64,000 nt of DNA from Verrucomicrobiia bacterium (lineage in GTDB: Bacteria; Verrucomicrobiota; Verrucomicrobiia; Limisphaerales; JADLHS01), in NCBI GenBank assembly GCA_011525685.1, contig WYBW01000032.1, forward strand, positions 1-64,000, read 5' to 3'. Under the pieces are notes generated by a model. The model saw only the letters and a program-made list of their open reading frames with translations. It did not search any database and was not told where the DNA came from. Both the position numbers and the translations under genes were made by a program. Positions 61,017-64,000 of this stretch are shown here, in pieces (position 1 is the stretch's first letter; the number at the start of each line of letters is the position of its first letter).

Positions 61017-62459
61017 TCACTTGGCGTAACGTTTCTGGAATTCCTTGAGTTGTTGCTCGCGGCGGGCCCTCTCCTCGGGGTCCATCTTGCCGAGATACCA
61101 CTTGTGATTGTCGTGGTTCAGCGTGTCTTCGATAAGTTTGTTCAGCGCCTCCGCGTGTTTCTTCTTTGCCGCGTCGGTCGAGTTGATGTTCTTCTCCACC
61201 AGTTCCTGAAGCTCGGGAATGTATTTCGAGTAGAAGTGCTTGGCGACTTCGTAGGTGCCGTGCCAGTGCGTGTAATCCGGCCCCATCATCGAAGCGCCAT
61301 GACGCGCGCGGCGGCCTTCGTGATGCCAGATTTCATACCAGGTGAAGTCCACCTTGTTGGCGAATTGCGGCCGCGGCAACAGCGGCTTGGCGGCCTGATA
61401 CAGTGCCAGACCCGGCTCGGCGAACTTGCCGTGGTAAAGGTCAATCAACGCGTCATATTGTTGGTAGAACGCGCCGACGTAGTTCGCGTTGTGACAGTTG
61501 ATGCAGACGTTCTGCATGTTGGCGCGGCGTTTCTCCCAAGGGATGTTCGCGCCGGGCAGACCGAGCTTGGCGTCGCTGACTTCGGGGCGGATGGAAAGCT
61601 CGGGACGGTTGTTCCAGGAGATGCGCATGCCGACGTCGTGCGTGACAGGTTGATCCTTGGTGGCGCTCATGTGGCAGGTGGCGCAGGTGGGCGCGGCGCT
61701 GTAATCCTCACCGACGATCCACTTGGGATTGTCGAGGTTCATCTTCGCGATGTTCGCGTAGTAGGCGATGCCGTGTTTGGATTCGTTGTAGATTTCGATC
61801 TGCGGATGGTCCGGGCCCATGTGGCATTTGCCGCAGGTGTCGGGCGTGCGCGCCTGGGCCGCACTGAAGGAGTGGCGCGAATGGCAGGCGGTGCAGGCGC
61901 CCTCGCTGCCGTCGGGATTGATGCGGCCGATGCCGGTGTTGGGCCAGGTGGCGGGATCGAGCCGTCCGGTGGGCAGCACCTTTACCTCCGAGCCGTGGCA
62001 TTGCCAGCAACCATTCACCGCCGCGGCGCTGACGCCGTGCGGGAAGGCGGTGGTTTTGAAGCCGCGATTGCCCTCGACCACCTCGGCCAGGGTGTTGTCG
62101 AGCGAACCAAGGATGCGCGCACCCTTCGAGTGATGGGAGTCGTTGAACTCCTGCACCTCGCGTTCGTGGCACCGGGCGCAGTCCTTCGGCGACGCGATGG
62201 TGGCAATGAACTGGCCGTAATGTTCGTAGGCGTCGCTGTCGGTCTGGTTGGCCATGTGGCACTCGTAACAACCGACATTGGCGCGGAAGTGTTTCGACGA
62301 GCCCCATTGTTCGTAAATCGCCTGGCTTTCCTTCTTGTGACAGGCCACACAGGCGGCGCTTTGCGGGGACATTTCCTTGAGGGTGAAGCCGGCGTGCGCC
62401 AGCGGCGCGACCAGCAGGGCGGCAACCAGCGGTGCGAGTTTGGTGATGGTTGTATTCAT
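61017..62459 (-). CDS. Octaheme HAO-family cytochrome c
   Basis: The 480-residue precursor has a signal peptide (MNTTITKLAPLVAALLVAPLAHA) and eight CxxCH sites at 37-41, 64-68, 94-98, 151-155, 189-193, 209-213, 259-263 and 319-323, the number and rough spacing of hydroxylamine oxidoreductase (HAO) and its reductive relatives. TWYEIWHHEGRRARHGASMMGPDYTHWHGTYEVAKHFYSKYIPEL follows the last heme as in HAO. Family members either oxidise hydroxylamine or reduce nitrite/hydroxylamine. Being in one strand-wise cluster with NrfCD-like and Nap genes favours the reductive direction. Tyr 396 could be the residue that cross-links heme 4 in oxidising enzymes; this needs an alignment. Confidence 0.86.
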   Translation of the reverse strand: MNTTITKLAPLVAALLVAPLAHAGFTLKEMSPQSAACVACHKKESQAIYEQWGSSKHFRANVGCYECHMANQTDSDAYEHYGQFIATIASPKDCARCHEREVQEFNDSHHSKGARILGSLDNTLAEVVEGNRGFKTTAFPHGVSAAAVNGCWQCHGSEVKVLPTGRLDPATWPNTGIGRINPDGSEGACTACHSRHSFSAAQARTPDTCGKCHMGPDHPQIEIYNESKHGIAYYANIAKMNLDNPKWIVGEDYSAAPTCATCHMSATKDQPVTHDVGMRISWNNRPELSIRPEVSDAKLGLPGANIPWEKRRANMQNVCINCHNANYVGAFYQQYDALIDLYHGKFAEPGLALYQAAKPLLPRPQFANKVDFTWYEIWHHEGRRARHGASMMGPDYTHWHGTYEVAKHFYSKYIPELQELVEKNINSTDAAKKKHAEALNKLIEDTLNHDNHKWYLGKMDPEERARREQQLKEFQKRYAK

Positions 62460-62605
62460 AAGCGTTGTCCTTTCAAAAATCCGAATGCCGAAACCCGAAG
62501 CCCGAAAGCAGTCCGAGGGCTGAGATCCGGATTCGAGCGACGTGCGTCGGGCTCGGAGTTCAGATTTCAGATTTATTTCGGAATTTGTCATTCGGGCCTC
62601 GGATT
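62460..62605. other. Gap with GAAACCCGAAG-type repeat
   Basis: The gap carries GCCGAAACCCGAAGCCCGAA at about 62489-62508 and A/T-rich GGATTTCAATTTATTT near the end. It matches the vocabulary at 18050-18090 and 60775-60805. No gene is visible; any promoter for the HAO-like gene is not distinct. Confidence 0.5.
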
Positions 62606-63832
62606 TCAATTTATTTGGGCTGCCAGTTCAGGCCTGTCACGCAACGAACCGTTCATGATGGGAATCGCCACGTGCAGCATCCACGAGAACATCAACAGCC
62701 CGAACGCCCAGATGCCGAGACACACCAGGGTTTCGTTCAATGTGGGCAGGTATTCCACAATCTGCCCCAGCGGCGACGGCACGAAGCCCGGAATGATCAA
62801 CCCCATGCCCTTCTCGATCCAGATGCCGACGAAGCAGGTGATGCACGCGACGTTGAGCCAGAGAATCCGCCGGCTCGCGGGCGTGATGAGCAGGGTAAGG
62901 CCAATGACATCCAGGACAATGGCCGTCCAGATCCACGGCACAAGGCCGCTGTAACCGTGCAGGCCAAAATACAAATAATGCGCGGCGGCGGCGTGCTGCG
63001 TGGGGGAGTAAAACTCGGTGAACAACTCGCAGGCCAGCAGGAACATGTTGATGATCATCGCCACGGTCATGATCATGCGCAGCGTGAAGATGGGCTGGTC
63101 GCCGATGAAGTAGTTCGTCACGCGCCGGATGATTTGGAACGTGAGAATCATCAACGCCGGCCCGGCCACGAAGGCGGAGGCCAGAAAGCGCGAGGGCACG
63201 AGCGGGTGATGCCAGTAGCTGCGGCCCGCAAGGCCAACGTATAGAAACGCTGTGACCGTGTGAATGCTGACCGCCCACGCAATCGAGAGGAACACGAACG
63301 GGATGTAGAACTTCTTCGTCGGCTTCTGGTGCCGGTAGCGGCAGTAAAGCAGGTAGCCGGCGATGTGCAGGTTCAGCAGCAGGTAACCGTTCAGCACGAT
63401 CACGTCCCACGACAGAATCGAGCCGGGAAAGTTGAAGATGCCGAAGGGCGGGATCATGTGATGGAAACGATCGGGCCGCCCGAGGTCCACGGTGACGAAC
63501 AGCAGGCACATGACAATGACGGCGATGGCCAACAGTTCCCCGAACAGCACGACCTCGTGCATGTGCTCCTTCTTGTAGATGTAGGCCGGGATGACGAGCA
63601 TCACCGCCGCCGCCGCCACGCCGACGAGGAAGGTGAAGTTCGCGATGTAAGCGCCCCAACTCACCTGGTTGGTCATGCCGGTCGTTTGCAGGCCATCCAC
63701 AAACTGTCGCGCCCAGGCGTGCAATCCGATGAGGGCCACGACCGTCAGCACCGACATCCAGGCGTAGAATTTCCAACTCCCCTGAAACGAAAGCCGCCAG
63801 ACGCGGAACAGAAATGTCAGGTAGTCTCTCAT
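62606..63832 (-). CDS. NrfD/DsrP-type quinol-interacting membrane protein
   Basis: The 408-residue protein has about ten membrane segments and the NrfD-family features WGAYIANFTFLVGVAAAAVML in an early span and LFVTVDLGRPDRFHHMIPPFG, where a quinol site is expected. HTVTAFLYVGLAGRSYWHHPLVPSRFLASAFVAGPA is close to DsrP and alternative-complex-III-type NrfD proteins. It would pass electrons from menaquinol to the Fe-S partner. Its start overlaps the Fe-S gene's stop by 4 nt. The downstream HAO-like cytochrome is the probable acceptor. Confidence 0.87.
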   Translation of the reverse strand: MRDYLTFLFRVWRLSFQGSWKFYAWMSVLTVVALIGLHAWARQFVDGLQTTGMTNQVSWGAYIANFTFLVGVAAAAVMLVIPAYIYKKEHMHEVVLFGELLAIAVIVMCLLFVTVDLGRPDRFHHMIPPFGIFNFPGSILSWDVIVLNGYLLLNLHIAGYLLYCRYRHQKPTKKFYIPFVFLSIAWAVSIHTVTAFLYVGLAGRSYWHHPLVPSRFLASAFVAGPALMILTFQIIRRVTNYFIGDQPIFTLRMIMTVAMIINMFLLACELFTEFYSPTQHAAAAHYLYFGLHGYSGLVPWIWTAIVLDVIGLTLLITPASRRILWLNVACITCFVGIWIEKGMGLIIPGFVPSPLGQIVEYLPTLNETLVCLGIWAFGLLMFSWMLHVAIPIMNGSLRDRPELAAQIN

Positions 63833-64000
63833 TTGTCGAAGAAGTAGTAGAAGCGCGGTTGCGTGCCGACGTCTTCCTTGAGGATGTAAACCCGCTTGTT
63901 CTTCAGGATGTAGTTAATCTCGCTGTCCGGATCGAGCAGGTTGCCGAAGACGCGCGCACCCGTCGGGCAGACTTCGAGGCAGGCGGGATATTTGCCGTCG
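63829..64000 (-). CDS. NrfC-like 4Fe-4S protein, partial at window edge
   Basis: Only the last 56 codons are in the window. They read PACLEVCPTGARVFGNLLDP and later YILKNKRVYILKEDVGTQPRFYYFFDK. C-x3-CPTGAR is the end of a ferredoxin cluster motif, and the tail is that of NrfC/DsrO/HmcB-type proteins. It overlaps the NrfD-like start by 4 nt. The rest of the protein, including other clusters and a Tat signal if any, lies outside. Confidence 0.8.
   Translation of the reverse strand, partial: DGKYPACLEVCPTGARVFGNLLDPDSEINYILKNKRVYILKEDVGTQPRFYYFFDK

Noticed and set aside
61017-62459. Pentaheme nitrite reductase NrfA
   Set aside because: There are eight CxxCH sites and no CxxCK active-site heme motif, so an HAO-type octaheme protein fits better.
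1-64000. tRNA, rRNA genes or riboswitches
   Set aside because: I read the intergenic gaps for tRNA-like cloverleaf ends and for known riboswitch cores and saw none. A covariance search would be needed to be certain.

Overview
The window is high-GC bacterial DNA that most resembles a Verrucomicrobiota genome of the Pedosphaera/Limisphaera type. This placement is an inference from gene content, not from a marker-gene search. It rests on two type-II pseudopilin-like genes with the [13 protein letters not shown] helix followed by MLLPALA.AK, GYF_2/DUF4190 membrane proteins, small secreted proteins without obvious relatives, and many families of short palindromic repeats. Genes lie on both strands in short operons, many with 4-nt stop/start overlaps. 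I saw no rRNA, tRNA or CRISPR array.

Layout. 1-135: probable end of an insertion sequence cut by the window edge. 136-4924: queE, a class III aminotransferase, then ksgA, a DEDDh exonuclease and a Nudix hydrolase. 5086-9818: a von Willebrand-A protein, a quinone reductase, two GYF_2/DUF4190 proteins and a DUF2752 protein. 9961-11441: clpS, DUF2017 and aat, a compact N-degron module. 11507-17128: a peroxiredoxin, an aspartic-protease-like protein, an unusual luxE-like/MFS/luxC-like operon, and queD. 17148-28474: a pseudopilin, envelope proteins, a cupin, apbE, a YchF-like protein without its GTPase domain, a propeller-like secreted protein, a CehA-type metallohydrolase and a secreted protein of unknown function. 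28842-32485: purD, a pseudopilin and galE. 32626-42747: a deoxyhypusine-synthase-like gene, a likely glucosylglycerate set (GT81 synthase, GT4 transferase, HAD protein, GH13_18 phosphorylase), a Na/Ca exchanger and a CPA2 antiporter. 42931-48866: a yqjD/yqjE-like stress operon, mgtE, a lone glycogen-binding domain, a response regulator, a rhomboid protease, yqgE and a 39-residue lipoprotein. 48888-54551: a DA1-like metallopeptidase, transketolase and purL.

54629-64000 is one respiratory cluster read leftwards: an NrfC-like Fe-S protein (cut by the window edge), an NrfD-type quinol protein, an octaheme HAO-family cytochrome, NapD, NapA, a four-heme NapB-like cytochrome, an unknown protein and an outer-membrane porin. 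Together these could carry quinol electrons to nitrate and on to hydroxylamine or ammonia in the periplasm.

The most unusual feature is genome-wide: palindromic repeats sit in frame inside housekeeping genes (aminotransferase, ksgA, purD, purL twice, and a different family in the luxE-like gene) and add about 17-26 residues each. Related palindromes fill many intergenic gaps, including two copies of a 133-bp element of identical length.
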